Of a stretch of DNA of 64,000 nucleotides, positions 50,868 to 59,546 are shown piece by piece. The translations under genes were made by a program, and so were the position numbers. The notes beneath the pieces were generated by a model. It was not told the origin of the DNA. It made no database searches and saw only the letters and a program-made list of their open reading frames with translations. Each line of letters starts with the position of its first letter. Positions within the stretch are counted from its first letter, which is position 1. The stretch lies in contig NZ_MAQA01000013.1 of assembly GCF_001692445.1 (NCBI RefSeq), forward strand, positions 1 to 64,000, in the 5' to 3' direction. The DNA comes from Oerskovia enterophila (GTDB taxonomy: Bacteria > Actinomycetota > Actinomycetes > Actinomycetales > Cellulomonadaceae).

Positions 50868-52142
50868 CTAGAGACGCACCCCGAGCAGGGCGTTGACCAT
50901 CCGCGAGATCACGCCGGGGGCGCCCTCGGTGTCTTCCGAGGTGTCCCGGCCCTCCGCGAGCGAGACGTCGGCCCACGCGTCGACGGCCGCGAGCGCCGTG
51001 GGCGCGTCGAGGTCGTTCGCGAGGGCCTCGCGCACGGCGGCGAGGGTCGCGTCGGCGTCGGGTCCACCGTTGCCGGACACGGCCGAGCGCCACCGCTCGA
51101 GGCGTTCGACGGCGGCCGGGAGGTCGGCGTCGGTCCACTCCCACTCGGAGCGGTAGTGGTGCGCGAGGAGCGCGAGGCGGATGGCCATGGGGTCGACGCC
51201 CGTGGCGCGCAGGGCCGAGACGAACACGAGGTTCCCGCGCGACTTGCTCATCTTCTCGCCCTGGTAGGCGACCAGACCGGCGTGCACGTGGTTGCGCGCA
51301 CCGAACCCGTGGTCGAGCAGGCGGTCGTGCGAGGTCGACATCTCGTGGTGCGGGAAGAGCAGGTCGGCGCCGCCGCCCTGGATGTCGAAGGGCAGGCCCA
51401 GTCCGTCGCGGGCGATGACCGCGCACTCGATGTGCCAGCCGGGGCGTCCGGTGCCGAGGCTCGCGCCGTCCCACGAGGGCTCGCCCACGCGCTCGCGCCG
51501 CCACAGCAGCGGGTCGAGGGGGTCCTTCTTGCCGTCGCGCTCGGGGTCTCCTCCGCGCTCGCCGAAGAGCCGCACCATGTCGTCGCGGCTGAGCCGCGAG
51601 ACGGCGCCGAAGCGCGCGTCGGCGCTCAGGTCCGCGTACACGTCGCCGAGCTCGGGGGCGTCACCGCCCGCGCCGGGCTCGACCGGGACGCGGTAGGCGA
51701 AGCCGTCCTCGATGAGCGCCTCGACGGCCTGGACCACGTCCGGGATGGCCTCGACCGCGCCGCGGTACACCTCGGGGGGCACGACGCCGAGAGCGGTCAT
51801 GTCCTCGGCCAGCAGGGCCGTCTGCTCGACCGCGAGGTCCCACCAGTCCACGCCCGTCGCGGTCGCGCGCTCGAGCAGCGGGTCGTCGACGTCGGTCACG
51901 TTGGACGCGTGCGTCACGGTGTGACCCGCGTCGCGCCATGCACGGTTGAGGAGGTCGAAACCGACGTAGGTCGCGGCGTGCCCGATGTGGGTCGCGTCGT
52001 ACGGGGTGATCCCGCAGACGTACATGGTCGCGGTGTCCCCTTCCGCGGCGACGACGAGCTCCCCGGTGGTGCTGTCGTGCACCTGGATCGGGAGGCCGCG
52101 GCCGGGCAGGGACGGGATCTGAGGCATGGGCCAGGAGTGCAC
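50868..52142 (-). CDS. mshC: Cysteine:glucosaminyl inositol ligase (mycothiol synthesis)
   Basis: A 424-residue enzyme related to cysteinyl-tRNA synthetase. It adds cysteine to GlcN-Ins with ATP in mycothiol synthesis. The zinc Cys43 lies in [17 protein letters not shown], where THIGHA (51-56) is the HIGH motif; [10 protein letters not shown] and [12 protein letters not shown] supply more zinc ligands, and EKMSKSRGN is the KMSKS loop. It lacks the tRNA-binding C-terminal domain, which marks it as MshC and not CysS. The GTG start gives the family N-terminus [15 protein letters not shown] and lies 6 nt behind a TAAGGT -10 element. Confidence 0.97.
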   Translation of the reverse strand: MHSWPMPQIPSLPGRGLPIQVHDSTTGELVVAAEGDTATMYVCGITPYDATHIGHAATYVGFDLLNRAWRDAGHTVTHASNVTDVDDPLLERATATGVDWWDLAVEQTALLAEDMTALGVVPPEVYRGAVEAIPDVVQAVEALIEDGFAYRVPVEPGAGGDAPELGDVYADLSADARFGAVSRLSRDDMVRLFGERGGDPERDGKKDPLDPLLWRRERVGEPSWDGASLGTGRPGWHIECAVIARDGLGLPFDIQGGGADLLFPHHEMSTSHDRLLDHGFGARNHVHAGLVAYQGEKMSKSRGNLVFVSALRATGVDPMAIRLALLAHHYRSEWEWTDADLPAAVERLERWRSAVSGNGGPDADATLAAVREALANDLDAPTALAAVDAWADVSLAEGRDTSEDTEGAPGVISRMVNALLGVRL

Positions 52143-52148
52143 GCGACA

Positions 52149-52154
52149 ACCTTA
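52149..52154 (-). promoter_or_regulatory. -10 element (TAAGGT) of mshC, leaderless layout
   Basis: TAAGGT ends 6 nt before the GTG start codon at 52142. Confidence 0.45.
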
Positions 52155-52250
52155 ACCGCGAACGGTCACCCGGGTTTCGCGGTGCCCGCGGGTCGAGGCG
52201 CCCGACGACGACGCCGCACCCGCCCCGGTGGCGCGCCTGCGCCGTCGGGC

Positions 52251-52256
52251 CAGAAT
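52251..52256 (+). promoter_or_regulatory. -10-like element (CAGAAT) of the CorA gene
   Basis: CAGAAT ends 6 nt before the GTG at 52263. The match to TANNNT is weaker than at the other leaderless starts. Confidence 0.3.
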
Positions 52257-52262
52257 GCAGGG

Positions 52263-53405
52263 GTGAGCCAACCCACACGACCTGACGACCCCCGCCCCAC
52301 CGGAGGACGGCCCGAGGAACCGGGCTCCCCGCGCTCGGAGCCCCCCCGGTACAAGGAGCTGTGGGTCGAGGGGCCCGACGGGCGCGTGACGCCCGTGTCC
52401 CGCCCCGGGGACGGGTCGGGCCGGTGGGCGGACGCCGAGGACTCGCCGGGCAGCAGCGGGAGCCCGGGCAGCGGCGGCGAGACCTCGGGCACCGGCCCGG
52501 GCGGCACCCGCTGGTACGAGGTGCGCACGCTCGAGGACTTCGTGAGCGCCGCGGACGCGCTCGGCGTCGGGCTCGCGAGCCAGGTGGGCCGCGGGCACCT
52601 GCCGGTCCACGTTCGCCACGTCAAGCACCCCCTGGCGCACGTGGAGCACATCGGGATGGACTGGCTCCTGGTCGTCACGCCCACCGTGTCGTTCTCCGAG
52701 GAGGACCGTCAGGTCAGCACGGGCAGCTTCTGCCTCCTCGTGGGCCCCGACGTGGTCGTCACGGTCGAGAAGGGCACCGCGGGCGTCCACGACCGCATGC
52801 GTGAGCACCTGACGGGCCCGTCGCACGGACGCAGCACGGGGTTCCGCCACGTCGCGGAGGAGGCCCTGTTCGCGCTCGTGTCCACGTCCTCGGACGTCGA
52901 GCTCGCGCTCGGCGACGCGGTCGCCGAGGTCGAGAAGATCGTGTTCGAGACCAGGCGGCGCACCGACCCGGTCCTGCCCATCTACGACCTCAAGCGCGAG
53001 ATCACCGAGGCCCGTCGCGCGCTGCTGCCCATCACGGCCGAGCTCCCCGAGCTGGTCTCGGGCAGCGCCCGCTCCCGCATCACGTTCGACAAGCGGCTCA
53101 TGGAGCGCCTCGTGTCGACCGTCGAGCGGATCGACCGCCACCTCGACGCGCACGACGACCTGCTGTCCGACATGCTCTCGGTGCACCTGTCCCAGGTGTC
53201 GGTGCGCCAGAACGAGGACATGCGCACGATCAGCGCCTGGGCCGCGATCCTCGTGTTCCCCACGATCGTGGGCGGGATCTACGGCATGAACTTCGACCAC
53301 ATGCCCGAGCTGCACTGGACCCTGGGCTATCCACTGGCCATCGCGATCATGGTGCTCGGCTGCTTCGGGCTCTACGGCGCGTTCAAGAAGGTCGGCTGGA
53401 TGTAG
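52263..53405 (+). CDS. CorA-family Mg2+/metal ion transporter
   Basis: A 380-residue CorA-like channel. The N-terminal 80 residues are Pro/Ser/Gly-rich and disordered. The cytoplasmic funnel domain follows, with a long helix (SRITFDKRLMERLVSTVERIDRHLDAHDDLLSDML). Two C-terminal helices flank the pore motif YGMNF (GGIYGMNFDHMPELHW), then a basic tail FKKVGWM. GTG start. It ends 4 bp from the convergent uppP stop. Mg2+ is the likely ion; Co2+ or Zn2+ are possible. Confidence 0.92.
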   Translation: MSQPTRPDDPRPTGGRPEEPGSPRSEPPRYKELWVEGPDGRVTPVSRPGDGSGRWADAEDSPGSSGSPGSGGETSGTGPGGTRWYEVRTLEDFVSAADALGVGLASQVGRGHLPVHVRHVKHPLAHVEHIGMDWLLVVTPTVSFSEEDRQVSTGSFCLLVGPDVVVTVEKGTAGVHDRMREHLTGPSHGRSTGFRHVAEEALFALVSTSSDVELALGDAVAEVEKIVFETRRRTDPVLPIYDLKREITEARRALLPITAELPELVSGSARSRITFDKRLMERLVSTVERIDRHLDAHDDLLSDMLSVHLSQVSVRQNEDMRTISAWAAILVFPTIVGGIYGMNFDHMPELHWTLGYPLAIAIMVLGCFGLYGAFKKVGWM

Positions 53406-53409
53406 CGGG

Positions 53410-54270
53410 TCAGGCGAGCGGCTGGAGCACACCGACCGTGAGCAGGACCACGACGACCGCCGCGAGCACGAGCCGGTAGATCACGAACGGCTTGTAGCTG
53501 AACGTCGAGACGATCTTGAGGAACGCGATGATCACGAGGTAGCCCACGACGAACGCGACCAGGGTCGCGATGAGCGTCGCGCCGAACCCGGGAGAGCCCG
53601 GGACGGGCTCGCCCGTGACCGACTTGGCGAGCTGGTAGAACCCCGAGCCCAGGACCGCGGGGATCGCGAGCAGGAACGAGTAGCGGGCCGCGGCCTCTCG
53701 CGTGAAGCCCATGAGCAGGCCCGCCGTGATGGTGCCGCCCGACCGGGACACGCCGGGGACCAGGGCGAGCGCCTGCGCCAGCCCGAACCCGACGGCCTGG
53801 CGCGGGGTCAGCTCGTCGAGCGTGCGCGTCTTGGCGCCGACCCGGTCCGCGAACCCGAGGAGCAGGGCGAAGACCGTCAGGGTGAGGGCCGTGATGTACA
53901 GGTTGCGCAGCGACGCCTCGATCGCGTCCTGGAACGCCAGGCCCAGGACCACGATGGGGATCGAGCCGAGCGCGATGAACCACGCCATGGCCGCGTGGTG
54001 GTCGTGCTTGCCCATGCGGGCGCGCCAGTCGTTGCCGTGGGCGCCGCGCAGCGAGCGCCACCAGGCCGAGCAGATCGTGGCGATGTCGCGCCGGAAGTAG
54101 ATGATCACGGCGGTCTCGGTACCGATCTGGGTGATCGCGGTGAAGGCCGCCCCCGGGTCGGCCGAGCCGATGAGCTCACCGACGATGCGCAGGTGCGCGC
54201 TCGAGGACACCGGCAAGAACTCGGTCAGGCCCTGGACGAGGCCGAGGAGGATCGCTTCCCACGCATTCAC
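53410..54270 (-). CDS. uppP: Undecaprenyl-diphosphate phosphatase
   Basis: A 286-residue membrane phosphatase that recycles the cell-wall lipid carrier. Motif 1 is [20 protein letters not shown] near the N-terminus, and motif 2 is [20 protein letters not shown]. About eight helices fit the BacA/UppP fold. It converges with the CorA gene and stands divergent from the aldo/keto reductase gene. Bacitracin resistance is a known side effect of the family. Confidence 0.96.
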   Translation of the reverse strand: MNAWEAILLGLVQGLTEFLPVSSSAHLRIVGELIGSADPGAAFTAITQIGTETAVIIYFRRDIATICSAWWRSLRGAHGNDWRARMGKHDHHAAMAWFIALGSIPIVVLGLAFQDAIEASLRNLYITALTLTVFALLLGFADRVGAKTRTLDELTPRQAVGFGLAQALALVPGVSRSGGTITAGLLMGFTREAAARYSFLLAIPAVLGSGFYQLAKSVTGEPVPGSPGFGATLIATLVAFVVGYLVIIAFLKIVSTFSYKPFVIYRLVLAAVVVVLLTVGVLQPLA

Positions 54271-54452
54271 GAGCGGTCACGATACCCGCCGTACCACCGC
54301 TCCCCAGGACCGACAGGCCTCGCGGGGACGACCGTCGTCGAGCCGTCACGTGCCGGCCGTCTCCAGGACACCGCCCGGACACGTCCGCGCAGAGCGACGG
54401 ACCTCACCCTGGCGACGCGCGCCACGTCCGGGCGGGGCGCGCCCCTGGCCGG

Positions 54453-54458
54453 TAATCT
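54453..54458 (+). promoter_or_regulatory. -10 element (TAATCT) of the aldo/keto reductase gene, leaderless layout
   Basis: TAATCT ends 7 nt before the ATG at 54466. Confidence 0.45.
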
Positions 54459-54465
54459 GCCGCGC

Positions 54466-55434
54466 ATGGAACTTCGTCAGCTCGGTCGTACCGGCCTGCG
54501 CGTCTCCCCCCTGGGCCTCGGGACCATGACGTGGGGCCGCGACACCGACGAGATCGACGCCGCGGAGCAGCTCCGCGACTTCGTCGACGCCGGGGGGAAC
54601 CTCGTCGACACCGCCGCCTCCTACGGGGGCGGCGACAGCGAGTCGATGATCGGCTCGATCCTCTCGGGCAAGGTCGACCGGCGCGACGTGCTGCTGTGCA
54701 CCAAGGCAGGCATCCGGACCACTGCCGACGGCAACGCGGTCGACGCCTCGCGCGGCGCGCTGCTCGACTCGCTCGACGCCTCGCTCGAACGCCTGGGCAC
54801 CGACCACGTCGACCTCTTCCTGGTCCACACGCCCGACCCGCGCACGCCGTTCGCCGAGACGCTCTCCGCGCTGCGGCTCGCGGTCACCACCGGACGTGCG
54901 CGCTACGTGGGCCTGTCCAACCACCCGGGGTGGGCCGCCGCTCGGGCCGCCGCGTCGCTCGACGCGCACGGCGACGTCGGGCTCGCCGCGGTCGAGCTCG
55001 AGTACTCGCTGCTCCAGCGCGGGATCGAGCGCGACGTCGTGCCTGCTGCGACCGAGATGGGGTTCGGGGTGCTCGCGTGGTCGCCCCTGGGGCGCGGGGT
55101 ACTCACGGGCAAGTACCGCAGCTCGCTGCCCGCGGACTCGCGCGGTGCGTCCTCGCACCTCGCCGGGTTCGTGCAGCCCTACCTGGACGGCGAGTCGTCG
55201 GGGATCGTGGAGGCCGTGGCCACGGCCGCGAACGGCCTGGGCCGCGCGCCCCTGGACGTCGCCCTGGCCTGGCTCCTCGAGCGGCCGGGAGTGTCGAGCG
55301 CGATCGTCGGTGCGCGCACCCCTGCGCAGCTGCGCGCGTCGCTCGCGGCCTGCGACCTCGAGCTGCCCGACGCGGTGCACTACGCGCTCGACGACGTCAG
55401 CGCCCTGCCGCTCGGGTACCCCGAGCGCTGGTGA
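54466..55434 (+). CDS. Aldo/keto reductase
   Basis: A 322-residue NADPH-dependent oxidoreductase with a TIM-barrel fold. MELRQLGRTGLRVSPLGLGTMTWG is the usual start. The catalytic tetrad lies in NLVDTAASYGGGDSE (Asp, Tyr), LLCTKAGI (Lys) and LFLVHTPDP (His). The cofactor site includes SAIVGARTPAQL. It belongs to the potassium-channel beta subunit/YajO-like group. Natural substrate unknown. It ends 3 bp from a convergent gene. Confidence 0.93.
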   Translation: MELRQLGRTGLRVSPLGLGTMTWGRDTDEIDAAEQLRDFVDAGGNLVDTAASYGGGDSESMIGSILSGKVDRRDVLLCTKAGIRTTADGNAVDASRGALLDSLDASLERLGTDHVDLFLVHTPDPRTPFAETLSALRLAVTTGRARYVGLSNHPGWAAARAAASLDAHGDVGLAAVELEYSLLQRGIERDVVPAATEMGFGVLAWSPLGRGVLTGKYRSSLPADSRGASSHLAGFVQPYLDGESSGIVEAVATAANGLGRAPLDVALAWLLERPGVSSAIVGARTPAQLRASLAACDLELPDAVHYALDDVSALPLGYPERW

Positions 55435-55437
55435 AGG

Positions 55438-55776
55438 TCAGCGGCTGACCCCGTCGGTCAGGTCGACCTGGTCGAGCTCCTCGTCCTGGTCGTCGAAGTC
55501 CTGCTCGTCGCCCTCGTCACCCTCGTCGTCCTCGTCGTCTCCGTCGGCTCCGTCGTCTTCACCTTCGTCGTCGTCGTCCTCGGCGAGGTAGAACGGGGTG
55601 GCCTCGCCGTGCACCTGGGCGAGCGCCTCGTCGTACACCTCGTAGGCGTCGGCGAGCACGTAGTAGGCGTCGTCGACCGCCGGGTCGTCCTCGCCACGGC
55701 GAGCGGCGACCGCGGTGTAGTGGGCCTCGAGGGCCGCGATGAATCGATCGAGAGCGGCGCGCGGGTCAGCGGTCAT
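55438..55776 (-). CDS. Small protein with very acidic C-terminal tail
   Basis: A 112-residue protein I do not recognise by function. Residues 1-60 form a helical domain (DPRAALDRFIAALEAHYTAVAARRGEDDPAVDDAYYVLADAYEVYDEAL). Residues 65-112 are almost wholly Asp, Glu and Gly. Similar small proteins lie beside DUF5703 genes in related actinobacteria, as here. The ATG at 55776 has TACCGT 6 nt upstream, so the mRNA is probably leaderless; a longer upstream frame lacks support. Confidence 0.75.
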   Translation of the reverse strand: MTADPRAALDRFIAALEAHYTAVAARRGEDDPAVDDAYYVLADAYEVYDEALAQVHGEATPFYLAEDDDDEGEDDGADGDDEDDEGDEGDEQDFDDQDEELDQVDLTDGVSR

Positions 55777-55782
55777 ACCCTG

Positions 55783-55788
55783 ACGGTA
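55783..55788 (-). promoter_or_regulatory. -10 element (TACCGT), leaderless layout
   Basis: TACCGT ends 6 nt before the ATG of the acidic-tail protein gene. Confidence 0.4.
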
Positions 55789-55888
55789 GACCTGAGCGAG
55801 GCACAATGGCACTCGGAATCCCTCGGCGGGAGGGTGAGGTACGGCTCACCGCTCCCCCGGCTCGGAACGAACGCGTGGACGGTGACGG

Positions 55889-56119
55889 ATGACGAGCACG
55901 ACCCCTCGGCAGCGGACCGGCTGGGCCGAGAACGGCGGCCAGTACGAGTACCGGGTGCTCACGATCGACCGGTCGGTGAGCCGCCACGACGCGGTCCGCC
56001 TCCTGACCGACGAGGCCGAGCACGGGCACTGGGAGCTCGAGCGCACGCGCCTGTACGTGGGCGGTGAGCGGCGCGTGTGGCTGCGCCGCAAGATCATCCG
56101 GGTGCGCTCGACCCTCTGA
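55889..56119 (+). CDS. DUF5703 family protein
   Basis: A 76-residue basic protein of the actinobacterial DUF5703 family: YEYRVLTIDRSVSRHDAVRLLTDEAEHGHWELERTRLY, then VWLRRKIIRVRST. The alternating strand-helix-strand pattern suggests one small alpha/beta domain. Function unknown. It is divergent from the acidic-tail gene, 112 bp apart, and the pairing of a basic and an acidic small protein is notable. Confidence 0.85.
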   Translation: MTSTTPRQRTGWAENGGQYEYRVLTIDRSVSRHDAVRLLTDEAEHGHWELERTRLYVGGERRVWLRRKIIRVRSTL

Positions 56120-56136
56120 GACTCCCGACCGGCCGC

Positions 56137-56167
56137 CCCTGCCCGCCGGGCTCGCCGACGGGCAGGG
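56137..56167. terminator. Hairpin between DUF5703 and M20 genes
   Basis: A 9-bp stem (56137-56145 with 56159-56167) with a 13-nt loop, in the 57-bp gap between convergent stop codons. Confidence 0.5.
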
Positions 56168-56176
56168 ATCGTCGCC

Positions 56177-57520
56177 TCAGCAGGTCCGCAGCAGGCGGTC
56201 CAGGACGCGCACGCCGAACTTCAGGGACGCGACGGGCACGCGCTCGTCGACCCCGTGGAACATGCCCGAGAAGTCCAGGTCCGCGGGGAGCTGGAGCGGG
56301 GCGAACCCGTAGCCCGTGATGCCGAGCCGCGCGAGCGACTTGTTGTCGGTCCCGCCCGAGAGCGTGTACGGCAGGACCGTGGCGCCCGGATCCTCGGCGT
56401 GCAGCGACGCGATCATGGCGTCGACCAGGTCGCCCTCGAAGGGCACCTCGAGCGAGATGTCGCGGTGGATGGGCTCGATCCGCACGTGCTCGCCCACGAG
56501 CCCCTCGATGACCGCGAAGCCCTCGTCCTCGTGGCCCGGCAGCAGGCGCGCGTCGATCGCGGCCTCGGCGCGCCCGGGGATGACGTTGGCCTTGTAGCCG
56601 GCACCGAGCTGAGTGGGGTTGGACGTGTGGCGGACGGTCGCGCCGACGAACCGCGAGGCCGGGCCGAGGGCCGCGACGAGCGCGTCGATGCTCGCCTCGT
56701 CGCGGGGGTCGTAGGGCAGGTCGGTCAGCTCGGCCACACCGCGCAGCAGCGCGTCGACCGTGGGCGTGATGGTGTACGGCCACTGGTAGGCGCCAATCCG
56801 CGCGACCGCGGCCGCGAGGTGCGTCACGGCGTTGTCGGCGTTGACCTGCGAGCCGTGCCCGGCGCGTCCCTCGGCGACGAGCCGGAGCCAGGCGATGCCC
56901 TTCTCGGCGGTCTGGAGCAGGTAGGCACGCTTGCCGTCGATGTCGACCGAGAAGCCGCCGACCTCGCTGATGGCCTCGGTCGCGCCCTCGAAGATCTCGG
57001 GGCGGTGGTCCACGGCCCAGCTCGCGCCGTACGTGCCGCCGGCCTCCTCGTCGGCGAAGAACGCCACGACGACGTCGCGCGCGGGCTTGCGTCCCTCACG
57101 GACCATCTGGCGCACGACCGCGAGGATCATCGCGTCCATGTCCTTCATGTCGACCGCACCGCGCCCCCACAGCAGCCCGTCCTTCTCCTCGCCCGCGAAC
57201 GGGTCGACCGACCAGTCGGAGGCCTGGGCGGGCACGACGTCGAGGTGCCCGTGCAGGACGAGCGCGGGTCGCGTGGGGTCCTGACCCGGCAGGCGCACGA
57301 CGACGCTCGCACGCCCCGGCGCGGACTCGAACAGCTCGGGGCTCAGCCCGACCTCGTGGAGCGAGGCCATGACGTACTCGGCCGCGGCCCGCTCGCCCGG
57401 GCCGGACCCGTCCCCGAAGTTCGACGTGTCGATGCGCAGCAGGTCCTGGCAGATGCGCGCGACCTCCTCCTCGGCGGTCGGGTGGGCCGGGGGGTTCGCG
57501 GAGTGGGCGTGGCTCGTCAT
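56177..57520 (-). CDS. M20-family metallopeptidase/amidohydrolase
   Basis: A 447-residue co-catalytic zinc peptidase. Metal-binding motifs are LVLHGHLDVVPA, WGRGAVDMKDMDA, FFADEEAGGTYGASW (catalytic Glu) and, at the C-terminus, YTLSGGTDNKSL and FSGMFHGVDERVPV. The lid domain lies between about 200 and 320. It belongs to the ArgE/DapE/ACY1 group (M20 family with MKDMDA, acting on N-acyl amino acids or dipeptides). Start at the ATG with TACGGT 6 nt upstream. Confidence 0.92.
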   Translation of the reverse strand: MTSHAHSANPPAHPTAEEEVARICQDLLRIDTSNFGDGSGPGERAAAEYVMASLHEVGLSPELFESAPGRASVVVRLPGQDPTRPALVLHGHLDVVPAQASDWSVDPFAGEEKDGLLWGRGAVDMKDMDAMILAVVRQMVREGRKPARDVVVAFFADEEAGGTYGASWAVDHRPEIFEGATEAISEVGGFSVDIDGKRAYLLQTAEKGIAWLRLVAEGRAGHGSQVNADNAVTHLAAAVARIGAYQWPYTITPTVDALLRGVAELTDLPYDPRDEASIDALVAALGPASRFVGATVRHTSNPTQLGAGYKANVIPGRAEAAIDARLLPGHEDEGFAVIEGLVGEHVRIEPIHRDISLEVPFEGDLVDAMIASLHAEDPGATVLPYTLSGGTDNKSLARLGITGYGFAPLQLPADLDFSGMFHGVDERVPVASLKFGVRVLDRLLRTC

Positions 57521-57526
57521 GGCCAC

Positions 57527-57532
57527 ACCGTA
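57527..57532 (-). promoter_or_regulatory. -10 element (TACGGT) of the M20 gene, leaderless layout
   Basis: TACGGT ends 6 nt before the ATG at 57520. Confidence 0.4.
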
Positions 57533-57613
57533 CCCGGTGGGTTCGCCGCCCTCGAAGCGTTCGCGAGGTGTCTCGCCCCGCGAACGCACGAGCGCCCGGG
57601 ATGTGGTCAGACC

Positions 57614-59335
57614 TCAGCCGTGGTGTCCCTCGCCGGTGAGCGGCGAGCGCCGCGGACCGGTCCCGCCGCGGGGCGCATCGTCGGACGCGGATGCGTGACC
57701 GCCCTCGTGCCCGACGTCGTCGCTCACCCCGGGCAGCACGTCGCCCGGGGCGGGACGCCCCGCCGTACCGGGGGCTGCCGCCGGGTCGACGACCACGAAC
57801 TGCCCCATCATCCCCTGGTCCTCGTGGCGGAGCAGGTGGCAGTGGAACATGTAGGGGTGCTCGGCGTCGGGCGTGGTGCCGAACGTGACCAGGAGCCGGG
57901 TGATCCTGCCGGGGCGGACGTAGACGGTGTCCTGCCACCCGTCGAGCTCGAGGGGTGGTGCCTCGCCCGAGACGTCGAGCACCTGGAACTGGGCGTCGTG
58001 GACGTGGAAGTTGTGCGGCGAGTCGTCGAGGCTCGTGACCTCCCAGACCTCGGTCGCGCCGGCGTCGACGACCTCGTCGATCCGGCGCAGGTCCATGTCC
58101 TGGCCGTTGATCGAGGTGCCCGAGAGCTCGAAGCGGCGCGTGACGCTCGCGCTCGCCGCATCGGCGGCAGGAAGGCTCGCAAGGCGCGCGGGCACGGGCT
58201 CCGAGGGCGTGAGCCGGTCGGCCGCGCGCAGCTCGAGCACGTCGAGGGTGTCGTCGCCGCCCGCGAAGCGCGCGGTGAAGGCGTTCGCGCCGAGCTCCTG
58301 CGGGAAGCTGCGCAGCACGGGCCGTTCACCGGGGGCCAGACCGACGACGATCTCGGCCCGGTCGCCCGGCGAGAGCTGGAGGCGGTCGGTCGTGACGGGC
58401 GCGTCGAGCAGGCCGCCGTCCGAGCCGACCACCTGGAACGCGCGGCCGTCGTCGAACCCGAAGTCGTAGACGCGCGCGTTGGACCCGTTGAGCAGGCGCA
58501 GCCGGACCTGCTCGGTCGTGACGTCGAGGTAGGGGTTCGCCGTCCCGTTGACCAGGACCACCGAGCCGCGCACGCCCGTGCTCGACAGGAAGGGGTCGGC
58601 GTCGTCGAGCCTGCCGTCGGGGTGGAACTTCTTGTCCTGGACCACGAGGGGCACGTCGTCGACCCCGTACTCGTGCGGCAGGGCGTCCTGGACCGCGGCC
58701 TCGGGCGAACCCGCGGGCTCGTCGAGCAGGAACAGGCCGGCCAGGCCACGGTAGACGTGGTCGGCCGTGCGTCCGTGCAGGTGCGGGTGGTACCAGAGCG
58801 TCGCCGCGGGCTGGGCGATCGTCCACGTCGGGGACCACGTCTGCCCGGGGTCGACCTGCTGGTGCGGCCCGCCGTCCATGACCGCGGGCAGCTTCATGCC
58901 GTGCCAGTGCAGCGTGCTCGTCTCGGACATCGAGTTCGTCACGTCGATGCGGACCTGCTCGCCGCGGGTCGCGCGCAGCGTCGGCCCCAGGAACGTCCCG
59001 TCGACACCGAGCGTCGGGGTGAGCCCGCCCTGCCCCAGGTCGGTCTCGCCCTCCTGCAGGTCGAGCGAGAACACGCGGACCCCGTCCTCGAGGCTCGACC
59101 CGGCGAGCGGCGGGATCGCGAGCGGGCGCGTGAACTCGACCTCGCCAGCGGTCGAGGTCGCCCCCCGGGAGAACGCCAGCGCGACGCCCGCGGCGATCCC
59201 GCCGACGACGAGGGCGACGAGCGCCACCACGACGACGACCCAGCGGCGCCGACGGCGAGGCACGGGCCGGGTGGGCCCGGCGCCCTCCGCGGGGGTCGCG
59301 GGGGTCGCGGCGTCGTCGTCAGGCAGGACGGTCAT
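57614..59335 (-). CDS. Multicopper oxidase (CueO/laccase-like), membrane-anchored
   Basis: A 573-residue three-cupredoxin oxidase. One transmembrane helix (about 31-56) after an Arg-rich segment anchors it outside the cell. The copper ligands are in HWHG (143-146), HPHLHG (183-188), HNFHVHD and HCHLLRHEDQGMMG, giving type 1 and trinuclear centres. The tail after the last cupredoxin is His/Gly/Asp-rich (DDVGHEGGHASASDD), which may bind copper. It likely oxidises Cu(I) or phenols. It lies downstream of the M3 peptidase gene. Confidence 0.93.
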   Translation of the reverse strand: MTVLPDDDAATPATPAEGAGPTRPVPRRRRRWVVVVVALVALVVGGIAAGVALAFSRGATSTAGEVEFTRPLAIPPLAGSSLEDGVRVFSLDLQEGETDLGQGGLTPTLGVDGTFLGPTLRATRGEQVRIDVTNSMSETSTLHWHGMKLPAVMDGGPHQQVDPGQTWSPTWTIAQPAATLWYHPHLHGRTADHVYRGLAGLFLLDEPAGSPEAAVQDALPHEYGVDDVPLVVQDKKFHPDGRLDDADPFLSSTGVRGSVVLVNGTANPYLDVTTEQVRLRLLNGSNARVYDFGFDDGRAFQVVGSDGGLLDAPVTTDRLQLSPGDRAEIVVGLAPGERPVLRSFPQELGANAFTARFAGGDDTLDVLELRAADRLTPSEPVPARLASLPAADAASASVTRRFELSGTSINGQDMDLRRIDEVVDAGATEVWEVTSLDDSPHNFHVHDAQFQVLDVSGEAPPLELDGWQDTVYVRPGRITRLLVTFGTTPDAEHPYMFHCHLLRHEDQGMMGQFVVVDPAAAPGTAGRPAPGDVLPGVSDDVGHEGGHASASDDAPRGGTGPRRSPLTGEGHHG

Positions 59336-59497
59336 GTCGGTCGCAGGGCTCCCAGGTCAGGTCGGTGCGGACGGCCCCGCTCTCGGCGGGCCGCCGGGGC
59401 GGCTCGCCTCCAGGCTAGGGAGGGCACGCCGTCGGGCACATCGGGGGTCTCCCCCACCCCTGCCCTGAACCGACCCTGGCTCGCTCCGGGCGCCCGG

Positions 59498-59535
59498 GCG
59501 CCGAGGTGGACCCGTGCGTGGGTCCACCTCGGCGC
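59498..59535 (-). terminator. Hairpin after the M3 peptidase gene
   Basis: A perfect 16-bp stem (59498-59513 with 59520-59535) with a 6-nt loop, 12 bp beyond the M3 stop codon. Confidence 0.8.
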
Positions 59536-59546
59536 AGCGGGGACGA

